Positions 24,814-32,815 of a stretch of DNA of 35,458 bases are shown here, piece after piece. Origin of the DNA: an uncultured Pelagibacteraceae bacterium (lineage in GTDB: Bacteria > Pseudomonadota > Alphaproteobacteria > Pelagibacterales > Pelagibacteraceae); assembly GCA_902614835.1 (NCBI GenBank), contig CACMMU010000011.1, positions 1-35,458 on the forward strand, in the 5' to 3' direction. How positions within the stretch are numbered: position 1 is the stretch's first letter; each line of letters begins with the position of its first letter. The notes under the pieces are model-generated. The model worked only from the letters and a program-made list of their open reading frames with translations, was not told where the DNA came from and made no database searches. Made by a program: the position numbers and the translations under genes.

Positions 24814-25854
24814 ATGAAATATAGAAAATTGGGCAATACAAATCTGGATGTAAGTCTCATTTGCTTGGGTACGATGACTTATGGAGAGCAAAATACGGAG
24901 GCTGAGGGTTTTGAGCAAATGGATTACGCAGTTGAAAAAGGTATAAATTTTTTTGACACAGCTGAGCTCTATGCGATACCACCCAAACAAAAAACATATG
25001 GAAAGACGGAAGAAATAATTGGAAATTGGTTTCAGAAAAGGAAGAATCGTAAAAAAATAATTCTTGCGACTAAAATAGCTGGGCCTGGGCTCAAGTGGAT
25101 TAGAGGAGGGGGGAGTCAGTATTCCTCTAAAAGTATTGAGGAAGCTTTAAATGACAGTCTGAAAAGATTAAAAACTGATTATATAGATTTATATCAATTA
25201 CATTGGCCAGAAAGAAATACAAATTACTTTGGGGATCTAGATTACGAACATAATACAAATGAAAAAAAATGGAATAGTTTTGATAGTATATTGAATGTTT
25301 TTAAAAAATTAATTGATCAGGGTAAAATAAGATATATTGGATTATCAAATGAAACACCTTGGGGGTTTTCTAAATTTTTACAAATTGCTAACGAAAAAAA
25401 ATTACCAAGAGTAGTTTCTGTGCAAAATCCATACAACTTAGTAAATAGAAGCTATGAAGTAGGCATGTCTGAAATATCAATAAGAGAAAACGCTGGGCTA
25501 TTAGCATATTCACCTCTGGCGGCAGGATATTTAACTGGAAAGTATAGGAACAAACAAATGCCAAAAAACTCAAGAATGGATTTATTTTATGAAAACTACC
25601 CGAGATACCATAATGAGAGAACTTATAATGCTGTTGATGAATATTTTAAAATTGCAAAAAAAAATACAGTATCTTTGACTCAGCTTTCACAGGCATTTGT
25701 AAATTCTAGAGATTTTGTAACAAGTAATATAATAGGAGCTACAACTATGAGTCAGCTTAAAGAGAATGTGGAGAGCATTAACATTTCGCTAACTGAAGAG
25801 GTTATAAATGAGATAAACTTAGTTCATGAGAAGATTCCTAATCCAGCTCCATAA
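24814..25854 (+). CDS. Aldo/keto reductase, Tas-like
   Basis: A cytosolic NADPH-dependent oxidoreductase with a TIM-barrel fold, reducing aldehydes or ketones. From ATG at 24814 it has 346 residues. The catalytic tetrad is visible: Asp and Tyr in INFFDTAELYAIP near 47-58, Lys in KIILATKIAG near 83 and His in YQLHWPERNTNYFG near 130. The YGKTEEIIGNWF and LAYSPLAAGYLTGKY segments and the C-terminal IIGATTMSQLKENV are standard for the Tas/YghZ branch. A TTG at 24811 is possible but unnecessary. Its substrate is unknown. Confidence 0.9.
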   Translation: MKYRKLGNTNLDVSLICLGTMTYGEQNTEAEGFEQMDYAVEKGINFFDTAELYAIPPKQKTYGKTEEIIGNWFQKRKNRKKIILATKIAGPGLKWIRGGGSQYSSKSIEEALNDSLKRLKTDYIDLYQLHWPERNTNYFGDLDYEHNTNEKKWNSFDSILNVFKKLIDQGKIRYIGLSNETPWGFSKFLQIANEKKLPRVVSVQNPYNLVNRSYEVGMSEISIRENAGLLAYSPLAAGYLTGKYRNKQMPKNSRMDLFYENYPRYHNERTYNAVDEYFKIAKKNTVSLTQLSQAFVNSRDFVTSNIIGATTMSQLKENVESINISLTEEVINEINLVHEKIPNPAP

Positions 25855-25915
25855 TCAAAGAATTGTTGAAATGATAATAAATTTGTATAAATTGCTTAAA
25901 TCAATCAAAATTAAA

Positions 25916-26419
25916 ATGAAAAAAAAGACTTTAATTATTTGTTTACTTTTTTCTGGATTTTTATCTACAGGTGTTTTTGCGGAAGACCCTAAAAGTCTAG
26001 GTAAGTATAAAAATTGGGAAGCCTTCTCCTATAATGATGGTAAAGGAAAAGTTTGTTTCGCACAAACTATTCCTACAGAAAAATCACCAAAAAATTTAAA
26101 AATAGGCGATTCAAGATTGTTCGTGACTTTTAGAAAAGAGGAAAAAATTAAAAACGAAATTAGTGTTACAGCTGGATACCCATATAAACAGTCGTCCGTT
26201 GTTGCAAAATCAGGCAAGAATAATTTTTCTTTTTTTTCTCAAGGAAAATTTGCTTGGATAGCAGATGGAGAAGAAGAATTTAATTTAATTAAATTAATGA
26301 AGAAGGCTACAAAATTATCAATTTCAGCCTCTGATTTAAAAGGTAATAAAACAAGAGATCTATATTCAATGATGGGTTTCACCAAAGCTTATAACACTGC
26401 AAAAAAAAGTTGTGCTTAA
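25916..26419 (+). CDS. Invasion-associated locus B (IalB)-like secreted protein
   Basis: A periplasmic or outer-membrane-associated protein of the IalB family, common in free-living Alphaproteobacteria. From ATG at 25916 it has 167 residues with a signal peptide ([21 protein letters not shown], cut before EDP). The mature domain has the family's [20 protein letters not shown] near 35-54, VTFRKE and the closing [14 protein letters not shown] with a second Cys, so a disulfide is plausible. The function outside pathogens is unknown. Its stop lies eight bases inside the start of argG, indicating coupled translation. Confidence 0.8.
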   Translation: MKKKTLIICLLFSGFLSTGVFAEDPKSLGKYKNWEAFSYNDGKGKVCFAQTIPTEKSPKNLKIGDSRLFVTFRKEEKIKNEISVTAGYPYKQSSVVAKSGKNNFSFFSQGKFAWIADGEEEFNLIKLMKKATKLSISASDLKGNKTRDLYSMMGFTKAYNTAKKSCA

Positions 26420-27602
26420 AAAAAAAACTAAAATTGTTTTAGCTTATTCAGGAGGGCTAGATACCTCTATAATTCTTAAATGGTTACAAGAAAATTATAA
26501 AGCTGAAGTGATAGCTTATACCGCAGATATTGGACAAGAAATAAATAAAAGAAAAATTATTCAAAACGCAAAAAGATTAGGAGTAAAAAATATTATCATT
26601 GAAGATTTACAAAATATATTTGTTAAAGACTACGTTTTTCCGATGATAAGAGGTCATGCTTTGTATGAAGGAACTTATTTATTAGGTACATCAATAGCTA
26701 GACCCCTTATTGCTAAAAGACAAATTGCTATTGCAAAAAAATTTAAGGCATTTGCTGTTTCTCATGGATCAACTGGAAAGGGAAATGATCAAGTAAGATT
26801 TGAGCTTGGATATTATTACTTTGGTCCAAAAATAAAAGTTATTGCTCCTTGGAGAATATGGAAGTTAAAATCAAGATCAGATTTAATTAAATATGCAAAA
26901 AAAAATAAAATAACTATACCGAGAGATAAAAAGGGAGCACCACCTTTTTCAGTAGATGACAACCTTTATCACACTTCAACGGAAGGAAAAATTTTAGAGG
27001 ACCCTAAAAAACAAGCTCCGGAATATATTTTTCAAAGAACTGTTTCTCCAGAAAAAGCACCGAATAAACCATCCTATATAACAATTGGATTTAGAAAAGG
27101 TGATCCTGTTTCTGTGAATGATAAAAAATTATCTCCTTCAAAACTTCTTCAAAAATTAAATATAGTTGCAGGCAAAAATGGAATTGGAAGAGTAGATTTA
27201 GTAGAAAATAGATTTATAGGTATAAAATCAAGAGGGGTTTATGAAACACCAGGAGGAACCCTTTTGATGATTGCACACAGAGCGATTGAATCAGTAACTT
27301 TAGATAAAAAAACTATGCATGAAAAGGATGAGATTATGCCAAAATATGCTGAGCTTATTTACAACGGTTTTTGGTTTTCAAAAGCTAGATTTAAATTACA
27401 GAAAATCGTTGATCTTAAAAGAAACCAAGTTAATGGATCAATTAAACTTAAATTATACAAAGGAAATGTTACAATTCTTTCAAGACAAAGCAAAAGCAAA
27501 GCTTACTCAGTTAAAAAAGTATCCTTTGAGGAAAATAAATCTTTTAAAAAGTCAAAAGTTGAGAGATTTATATCAGGTGCGGCAAGAAAGCTAAGAACTT
27601 AG
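26412..27602 (+). CDS. argG: Argininosuccinate synthase
   Basis: Joins citrulline and aspartate using ATP to form argininosuccinate, the penultimate arginine step, in the cytosol. The 396 residues carry the ATP-binding loop [14 protein letters not shown] near 8-21, the citrulline/aspartate site [14 protein letters not shown] near 117-130 and the segments [15 protein letters not shown] and [14 protein letters not shown]. The only start upstream of VLAYSGG that fits is the GTG at 26412, which lies eight bases inside the preceding IalB-like gene. That spacing makes re-initiation after the TAA likely. The tail [10 protein letters not shown] is basic. Confidence 0.95.
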   Translation: MLKKKTKIVLAYSGGLDTSIILKWLQENYKAEVIAYTADIGQEINKRKIIQNAKRLGVKNIIIEDLQNIFVKDYVFPMIRGHALYEGTYLLGTSIARPLIAKRQIAIAKKFKAFAVSHGSTGKGNDQVRFELGYYYFGPKIKVIAPWRIWKLKSRSDLIKYAKKNKITIPRDKKGAPPFSVDDNLYHTSTEGKILEDPKKQAPEYIFQRTVSPEKAPNKPSYITIGFRKGDPVSVNDKKLSPSKLLQKLNIVAGKNGIGRVDLVENRFIGIKSRGVYETPGGTLLMIAHRAIESVTLDKKTMHEKDEIMPKYAELIYNGFWFSKARFKLQKIVDLKRNQVNGSIKLKLYKGNVTILSRQSKSKAYSVKKVSFEENKSFKKSKVERFISGAARKLRT

Positions 27603-27613
27603 TCAAAATTAGT

Positions 27614-28024
27614 ATGTATAAAAACTTCATGACTATGAACACAGTTATAAGAAATATTCAGCTAGTAGCTGTGATATTTATTTTAGTGGGTACTGTTCTA
27701 GCTTTTGGTTTCGAAGTTAATGAAATGTATAAAGCCGGAAGAGTTACACTTGCTGATCTACTTTTAATGTTCATTTATATTGAGGTAATAGGAATGATCG
27801 GAGTTTTTTGGGCCAGCAAGACAATCAGAATTACTTATCCTGTGTTAATTGCTATCACTGCATTGGCTAGATTAATTATTTTACAAGATAAAGACAGTGC
27901 TTCGATAAATCTGATTTATCAAGGTGGCGCAATACTCTTATTAGCTTTATCAGTATTTTTCTTAACATTAAGATACAGCAAAAAATTAGGGATGGATAAA
28001 CAAAACCCAGGGGAAGAAGCTTAA
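27614..28024 (+). CDS. psiE: PsiE-family membrane protein
   Basis: A 136-residue inner-membrane protein with four helices, matching PsiE of enterics in length and layout. Recognisable parts are the second-helix LADLLLMFIYIEVIGMIGVFW near 50-70 and RITYPVLIAITALARLIILQDKDSASINLIYQGGAILLLAL near 76-116, where the Ala-Arg-Leu-Ile-Ile core and following acidic loop are typical. E. coli psiE is induced by phosphate starvation, but the function is not known. It begins 11 bases after argG and ends one base before the next gene. Confidence 0.75.
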   Translation: MYKNFMTMNTVIRNIQLVAVIFILVGTVLAFGFEVNEMYKAGRVTLADLLLMFIYIEVIGMIGVFWASKTIRITYPVLIAITALARLIILQDKDSASINLIYQGGAILLLALSVFFLTLRYSKKLGMDKQNPGEEA

Positions 28025-28025
28025 A

Positions 28026-28445
28026 ATGAAACAGCTTGTTGCAATAGTGGCTTACTATATGTTTGGTTATCTAATTTTTTGGACACTTCTGCATGAAACA
28101 AATGTGTTTCCAAAAATATGGGTTGAAGAAAATTTTGGTATTGCAATTTACGTTTGGATTTTCTTTTTTATAATTCCTTTGATGCTTATTGCTTTGGGAA
28201 ATGATTATATAAAAAATCGTATTTCAGATTTTAAATCTCTAAGCCAAAGCACTAGATGGCCGCTTTACTTATTATTGTTTGGAGTTTGGGATTTAATGAT
28301 AGGATTTGCTTACTTACTATTCTCATATTTTGAAATTTCACAAGTAACAATGATAGTTGCTAATGCATTATTTATTACTGGAACCTATTTAACTTTTTTA
28401 AGCTTTTCAGTAGCAAAAAAATTACAACTTTCAAAAAAGAATTAG
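28026..28445 (+). CDS. Hypothetical four-helix membrane protein
   Basis: A 139-residue protein not assigned to any family I recognise. It has four hydrophobic stretches (about 5-25, 42-62, 82-102 and 108-128). The N-terminal helix is aromatic-rich (VAYYMFGYLIFWTLL), and the loop after helix 2 holds NDYIKNRISDF. Its C-terminus is basic (AKKLQLSKKN). It begins one base after the PsiE-family gene and ends four bases before the SDR gene, so it is part of one transcript with them and may form a membrane complex with the PsiE-like protein, which is inference. Confidence 0.7.
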   Translation: MKQLVAIVAYYMFGYLIFWTLLHETNVFPKIWVEENFGIAIYVWIFFFIIPLMLIALGNDYIKNRISDFKSLSQSTRWPLYLLLFGVWDLMIGFAYLLFSYFEISQVTMIVANALFITGTYLTFLSFSVAKKLQLSKKN

Positions 28446-28449
28446 ACTC

Positions 28450-29166
28450 ATGGCTGGTAAAATTTTAATATTTGGTGCAACAGGAGCGGTTGGAAGCTCG
28501 CTAGCTAAATTATTAAATGATAGCTCCAGAGAAATACATTTGATTGGAAAAAATGAAGAAGAGGTATCCAAACTCTCAGAGGAAACGGGTGGATCGTATA
28601 GTGTAGTTGATGTAACTGACCCAGAATTCATTGGGAAAATTGACTCAGACCTGCAAAATACAGAAATTTCAGGAATAGCATATTGCGTTGGTTCGATTGA
28701 TCTGAAACCAATAAACCTTGTCTCAAAAAAGGATTACTTAAAAAGTTTTGATTTAAATTTGTTTCCTATTGTAGAAATTATCAAAAAATATAAAGAAAAT
28801 TTAAAAAAGAATAAATCTTCAATTGTTGTTTTCTCTACTGTAGCTGTTAAACAAGGATTTCCAAATCATAGTATCATTTCTCCGGTTAAAGCGTCTTTGG
28901 AAGGTTTGACTGTATCACTAGCTGCTGAACTCGCGCCAAGTGTAAGAATCAATTGTATAGCTCCAAGCCTAAGTAATTCTAAAATGGCTGGACGAATTCT
29001 TGGTAACTCCAAAATTGCAGAAGGTATTGCAAAACAACATCCGCTTAAAAGAGTAGGAGAGGGTCAGGACAGTGCTGCTTTGGCTAAATTTTTACTCTCC
29101 GAAGAAAGTTCATGGATTACAGGTCAGATAATTGGCGTAGATGGCGGCAGATCAAACGTCGGCTAA
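28450..29166 (+). CDS. Atypical SDR-family protein lacking the catalytic tyrosine
   Basis: A 238-residue Rossmann-fold protein of the classical SDR type. It has the cofactor motif FGATGAVGSSLAKLL (Gly-rich loop near 9-15) and the late APSLSNSKMAGRILG and SSWITGQIIGVDGGRS segments. The YxxxK active site is altered: Lys147 is kept, but the position four residues earlier is Ile (HSIISPVKASLEGL), and the catalytic Ser region reads VVFSTVAV. Such SDRs may bind nucleotides without ordinary dehydrogenase activity. I recall related Tyr-less SDRs near photolyase-like genes in other bacteria, and one lies 1 kb away here. It converges on the next gene with only seven bases between. Confidence 0.8.
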   Translation: MAGKILIFGATGAVGSSLAKLLNDSSREIHLIGKNEEEVSKLSEETGGSYSVVDVTDPEFIGKIDSDLQNTEISGIAYCVGSIDLKPINLVSKKDYLKSFDLNLFPIVEIIKKYKENLKKNKSSIVVFSTVAVKQGFPNHSIISPVKASLEGLTVSLAAELAPSVRINCIAPSLSNSKMAGRILGNSKIAEGIAKQHPLKRVGEGQDSAALAKFLLSEESSWITGQIIGVDGGRSNVG

Positions 29167-29173
29167 AAATTTT

Positions 29174-29500
29174 TTAATGTTCGTGTTTTTCAATTCCGTG
29201 CTTCTCTAATAAGTCATGCATTCTTTCATGCTCTTTGTAAGTTAAGCTGTAAAAAATTATTATAGTTACAATAGAACCAACAACAACACCTTGTACAAAT
29301 CTAAAAATTGTACGTCTATTTCTGTCCTTTGTTTCTTCAGTCATTTTTTTTCCTCTTTTTTTTGCTTCATAAAATTTATAAACGGCATATACAATTAACA
29401 GCCCACTTAGAATCCAAGATATCGGATGATTAACTACTGCTAAAAGTGATCCACCAAAAATAGCCGCTATAAAACCTGAAATCCAACAAATTGGGCACAT
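29174..29500 (-). CDS. Hypothetical membrane protein with N-terminal CPICW motif
   Basis: A 108-residue protein without a recognised family. It starts MCPICWISGFIAAIFGG, a CxxC pair at the very beginning of a hydrophobic helix, followed by a second helix (ISWILSGLLIVYAVYKFY), a strongly basic loop (KKRGKKMTEETKDRNRR) and a third helix (VQGVVVGSIVTIIIFYSL). The C-terminus is rich in His (KEHERMHDLLEKHGIEKHEH). CxxC plus His-rich ends suggests metal handling, but this is only inference. It lies three bases after the phosphatase gene, as the last gene of the hemC-folD-photolyase run. Confidence 0.6.
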   Translation of the reverse strand: MCPICWISGFIAAIFGGSLLAVVNHPISWILSGLLIVYAVYKFYEAKKRGKKMTEETKDRNRRTIFRFVQGVVVGSIVTIIIFYSLTYKEHERMHDLLEKHGIEKHEH

Positions 29501-29503
29501 AAT

Positions 29504-30058
29504 TTATAATAACATAGTTCCGATTAGATTTAAATTTTTATCCAAAATTACAATTTCGCCAGATGAAACAGGTTGATTAGCAATATCTAAAATAACCACA
29601 TAGTGAGTAACTAAAACCAAATTTTTTTCATCATCCCATTTTTTTAAAAAATTCGATAAGTCTGTCATTTGACTTTTCCGATTTTTTTGAAATTTTTCTG
29701 AAAAAAAAGAGTTTAAAGCATAAAAAGTTTTATATTTTTCAAAAGCATATTTTGCAGTATCTTTACATCTGCACCATTCGCTAGATAATACTTCATCAAT
29801 TGGAATATTATTTTTGTTAAAAAAGCTTCCAATTTTTTTTGATTGTTCAATACCTTCAATATTTAGGTTTCTCTGAGTAGTGCAATCGTTTAAATCAAAG
29901 TTTATAGGATCTCCACTTCCTGGTGCTAAGGCATGCCTTATTAAGATAATTTTCTCACCATCTTTTAACTTTTCTATTAGCTTTTCATTAGAATATAAAT
30001 TTGAAAAAGACAAAAAGATTAAAAAAAAAATAAAAGTTTTATTTATGATTTTGAACAT
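29504..30058 (-). CDS. Exported histidine phosphatase (phosphoglycerate-mutase fold)
   Basis: A phosphohydrolase of the RHG branch with a signal peptide or anchor (about 8-23), so it probably acts in the periplasm. From the ATG at 30058 it has 184 residues. The phosphate pocket shows IILIRHALAPGSGDP with Arg41 and His42, then LSSEWCRCKDTAKYAF with the second Arg, and VLVTHYVVI with the late catalytic His. The substrate is unknown. A TTG four codons upstream is possible. Its start lies 16 bases inside the DUF2256 gene, so the two are translationally coupled. Confidence 0.8.
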   Translation of the reverse strand: MFKIINKTFIFFLIFLSFSNLYSNEKLIEKLKDGEKIILIRHALAPGSGDPINFDLNDCTTQRNLNIEGIEQSKKIGSFFNKNNIPIDEVLSSEWCRCKDTAKYAFEKYKTFYALNSFFSEKFQKNRKSQMTDLSNFLKKWDDEKNLVLVTHYVVILDIANQPVSSGEIVILDKNLNLIGTMLL

Positions 30059-30168
30059 TTTTTTGAGCAATATTTTACCTTATCCCAGTTAAGCCTCCAT
30101 TTTTTTCTCCAGAGAAAAGATCTTTTGCATACTGGGCAAATTTTAGATGGGAGATTTTGTTTTTTCAT
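30043..30168 (-). CDS. DUF2256 zinc-ribbon protein, 41 residues
   Basis: A very short protein from ATG at 30168. It starts MKKQNLPSKICPVCKRSF and ends KVKYCSKKCSKS, with CxxC (Cys11, Cys14) and CSKKC (Cys34, Cys38) forming a probable zinc site and a tryptophan-rich basic middle (LWRKKWRLNW). The match to the DUF2256 pattern (ICPVC, W(R/K)KKW, WD..KYCS..C) is strong. Members are known mainly as neighbours of photolyase/cryptochrome-like genes, and this one follows such a gene after four bases. Its function is unknown; RNA, DNA or protein binding is possible. Confidence 0.88.
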   Translation of the reverse strand: MKKQNLPSKICPVCKRSFLWRKKWRLNWDKVKYCSKKCSKS

Positions 30169-30172
30169 TGAT

Positions 30173-31651
30173 TTAAATGGTATTTTGTTTAATAAATTTT
30201 TCCGCTGCTTTTAGTATAATTTTTTTTCTTTCATTTTTTATTTTATCAAAAACTCTTACCATCATAGAAAGTCTAGGATTTTTAAGAAAGAATTTTCTGT
30301 TTTTGTTTATAAAATTCCAATAAAGACCGTCCATGATATTGCACCATTCTCCTTTTTTAAAATCCATCATTTTAAGAAAATAACTTGAGCCACAAATATA
30401 TGGTTTCGTTGCAAAAATTCCTCCGTCACTGAAAAGTCCCATGCCATAAACATTTGGTGCCATTACCCAATCAGAGGAATCGACAAACATTTCCATAAAC
30501 CATTTGTAAACTTGATTTGGATGTATCTGACAAAGATTCATTATATTTGCTAATATCATTAGCCTTTCGATGTGGTGTGACCAACCATAATTTAAAGCAT
30601 TTTTAATTGAATGATCTAAGGGATCTAAGCCTGTTGTTCCATTATACCAAGAAATTTTCATTTTATTTTTGTGATTAAAAAAATTTGTATTCTCAAGATG
30701 TTTATCGTAGTTTTGATATATCCCTCTCATAAATTCTCTCCAACCAATAATTTGTCTTACATAACCTTCTAGAGAATTTATTCTCACTTTTTTTTCTATT
30801 TTTTTTACCTTTTCTAAAATTTCACTTGGTGTAATTAAACCTAAATTTATTATAGGGCTTAGTGCGCTATGAAATAAAATATTTGATTTTTTACTAACTG
30901 CATCTTCATAATCTCCGAACAAATTAAGCTTGTCTTTTAAAAATTGATCTAAAAGTTTTTGACCTTGTTCTCTGGTAGTTGGGAACCAAAAATTTTTTGT
31001 TGACCCAGGATGATTTTTAAAATTCACTTCAATAAATTTTCTCAGCCCCTCAGTATGTGAGGTGAGTTTAAATTTTAGATGTTTAGGTATTTCGACTTTG
31101 TCGGGTAATTTTTTCCTATTCTCTTCATCAAAGCTCCATTTCCCTCCTTGGGGTGTTCCGTCCTTATTCATTAAAATATCAAATTTTGATCTATTAATTT
31201 TATAAAAATTTGCCATAAATGGCTTTTTGGTACTAAGGAGGTACTTCTTAAATTCGTCTCTACTTGTGAGAAACATAGGAGATCTAATTTCATTGAAGTT
31301 TATATTTTTCTTTTTTAAAAATGACTTTAATCTTTTTTCAAAAAAAATATCTTCTATCTCAAAAAAGTTAACTTCTTTTATTTTTTTTTCCTTAATTATT
31401 CTTTCAAGTTTTTTTTCGTAGGAAACTTTAAAATCTTTATAACAATCATTGTAAACGACTTTAAATTTTTTATTTTTTAGCTCGTCTCGATACGACCGCA
31501 TCGATGAGAGAAAAAGTAAAATTTTTAGTTTATGATGCTTTTGAAAAGTACACAATCCAAGGTCCTCGGACATATAAAAAATATGATCTGAAAATTCTTT
31601 TAGATATCTCGGGCTAAACAATTGATTTCCGAGAATTAAAAATAATTTCAT
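30173..31651 (-). CDS. Photolyase/cryptochrome-like protein (prokaryotic 6-4 photolyase-related clade)
   Basis: A flavin-dependent photolyase-related protein, possibly repairing (6-4) photoproducts or sensing light. From the ATG at 31651 it has 492 residues and begins KLFLILGNQLFSPRYL, the typical N-terminus of the DPRP/FeS-BCP family. Hallmarks include FWFPTTREQG near 221, VRQIIGWREFMRGIYQ near 298-313, NYGWSHHIERLMILANIMNLC near 354-373, DWVMAPNVYGMGLFSDGG near 394-411 and the C-terminal GLYWNFI. Of the four cysteines that bind the 4Fe-4S cluster in PhrB, only two equivalents (Cys373, Cys437) are likely; the CxxC pair is replaced by MMDFKKGEWC. It follows folD by 28 bases and precedes DUF2256 by four. 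Confidence 0.85.
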   Translation of the reverse strand: MKLFLILGNQLFSPRYLKEFSDHIFYMSEDLGLCTFQKHHKLKILLFLSSMRSYRDELKNKKFKVVYNDCYKDFKVSYEKKLERIIKEKKIKEVNFFEIEDIFFEKRLKSFLKKKNINFNEIRSPMFLTSRDEFKKYLLSTKKPFMANFYKINRSKFDILMNKDGTPQGGKWSFDEENRKKLPDKVEIPKHLKFKLTSHTEGLRKFIEVNFKNHPGSTKNFWFPTTREQGQKLLDQFLKDKLNLFGDYEDAVSKKSNILFHSALSPIINLGLITPSEILEKVKKIEKKVRINSLEGYVRQIIGWREFMRGIYQNYDKHLENTNFFNHKNKMKISWYNGTTGLDPLDHSIKNALNYGWSHHIERLMILANIMNLCQIHPNQVYKWFMEMFVDSSDWVMAPNVYGMGLFSDGGIFATKPYICGSSYFLKMMDFKKGEWCNIMDGLYWNFINKNRKFFLKNPRLSMMVRVFDKIKNERKKIILKAAEKFIKQNTI

Positions 31652-31679
31652 TGAAACAAAATATATAATTTGTCTCTTT

Positions 31680-32522
31680 TTAAGAATTAGCTCTTTTGAA
31701 GCACTCAACCGTATTATTAAGGAGACATGCAATTGTCATAGGACCTACGCCTCCTGGAACAGGAGTTATTGCCCGTGCTACTTTTGAAACCTCATCAAAA
31801 TCAACATCTCCAACTATTCCTGATTCAGTTTTGTTAATTCCAACATCAATCACAATTGCATTTTTTTTAATCCAATCCCCTTTTACAAGTTTAGGTTTGC
31901 CTGCAGCGGCAACAATGATGTCAGCTTTAAGACATTCTTCTTTTAAATCTTTAGTCTTTGAATGAGTAATTGTTACTGTGCAATTTTCTTTAAGTAAAAG
32001 CTGAGCCATTGGTTTCCCATTTAAGTTTGATCTGCCAATTATAACTGCGTGTTTACCGCTTAAATTTTTTTCTACTTTTTTAAGTAAAAGAAAGCAGCCC
32101 AGAGGAGTACACGGTATACTACTATCATAACCAGAGGATAAATTTCCAACGTTTACTGGATGAAAACCATCAACATCTTTAGTTGGAAGAATGGTTTCAA
32201 TAACTTTTTTTTTACTTATATGTTTAGGCAGAGGTAGCTGAACAAGAATACCTGAAATTTTTTTATCTTTATTTAGCTCCATGATTTTATCTAAAATCAC
32301 ACTTTCCTCCACATTTTTGGGATATCTTATGACTTCAGAATTCATTCCAACTTCTTTGGAAAATTTCTCTTTATTTTTTACATAAATTTTACTTGCTGGG
32401 TCATCGCCAACTAAAATTACGGTTAAACCAGGTACAGAATTAAAAGTAGATTTAAGATCAATTATTTTTTTTTTTAAGTCTTCTCTTAATTTTTCAGCTG
32501 TTTTTTTTCCATCAATAATCAT
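31680..32522 (-). CDS. folD: Bifunctional methylenetetrahydrofolate dehydrogenase/cyclohydrolase
   Basis: Interconverts 5,10-methylene-THF and 10-formyl-THF, supplying one-carbon units for purines and formyl-Met. The 280-residue length is standard. Key features are the YVKNKEKFSKEVGM region with catalytic Lys51, GILVQLPLPKHISKKKV near 95, DVDGFHPVNVGNLSSG, the Rossmann AVIIGRSNLNGKPMAQLLL and the C-terminal ITPVPGGVGPMTIACLLNNT. It begins two bases after yggT. Reduced folates such as those it handles are also antenna cofactors in some photolyases, which may explain its place before the photolyase-like gene. Confidence 0.95.
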   Translation of the reverse strand: MIIDGKKTAEKLREDLKKKIIDLKSTFNSVPGLTVILVGDDPASKIYVKNKEKFSKEVGMNSEVIRYPKNVEESVILDKIMELNKDKKISGILVQLPLPKHISKKKVIETILPTKDVDGFHPVNVGNLSSGYDSSIPCTPLGCFLLLKKVEKNLSGKHAVIIGRSNLNGKPMAQLLLKENCTVTITHSKTKDLKEECLKADIIVAAAGKPKLVKGDWIKKNAIVIDVGINKTESGIVGDVDFDEVSKVARAITPVPGGVGPMTIACLLNNTVECFKRANS

Positions 32523-32524
32523 AT

Positions 32525-32815
32525 TTAAAACATTGATGGAGCAAAAAACTCAAAAATTAAGTTTCGTGCAAACATTAAAAGTAAAATTAGAACTACTGGA
32601 GAAATATCTATACTTCCAAGATTTGGTAAAAAATTTCTTATAGGTCTTAGAAGTGGATCTGTCATTTTGTAACTGATGTCTAGTATAGAGTATACTAGTC
32701 TATTTGAAGTATTTAAAACATTGAAAGCTATCAACCAGCTTAAAATAGCATTTATAATTAAAATCCAAATATAAATACTAACTACACTATCTAATAAAAT
32801 TAAAATAGATTTCAT
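32525..32815 (-). CDS. yggT: YggT-family membrane protein
   Basis: A 96-residue integral membrane protein with two helices (about 8-32 and 68-90) and the conserved middle segment ISYKMTDPLLRPIRNFLPNLGSIDISPVV. The Pro-Ile-Arg-Asn and Asp-Ile-Ser-Pro motifs define the YGGT family. Family members have been linked to membrane-protein or cell-division topology, but the role is poorly defined. Its start overlaps the stop of the MscS gene by one base. Confidence 0.87.
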   Translation of the reverse strand: MKSILILLDSVVSIYIWILIINAILSWLIAFNVLNTSNRLVYSILDISYKMTDPLLRPIRNFLPNLGSIDISPVVLILLLMFARNLIFEFFAPSMF

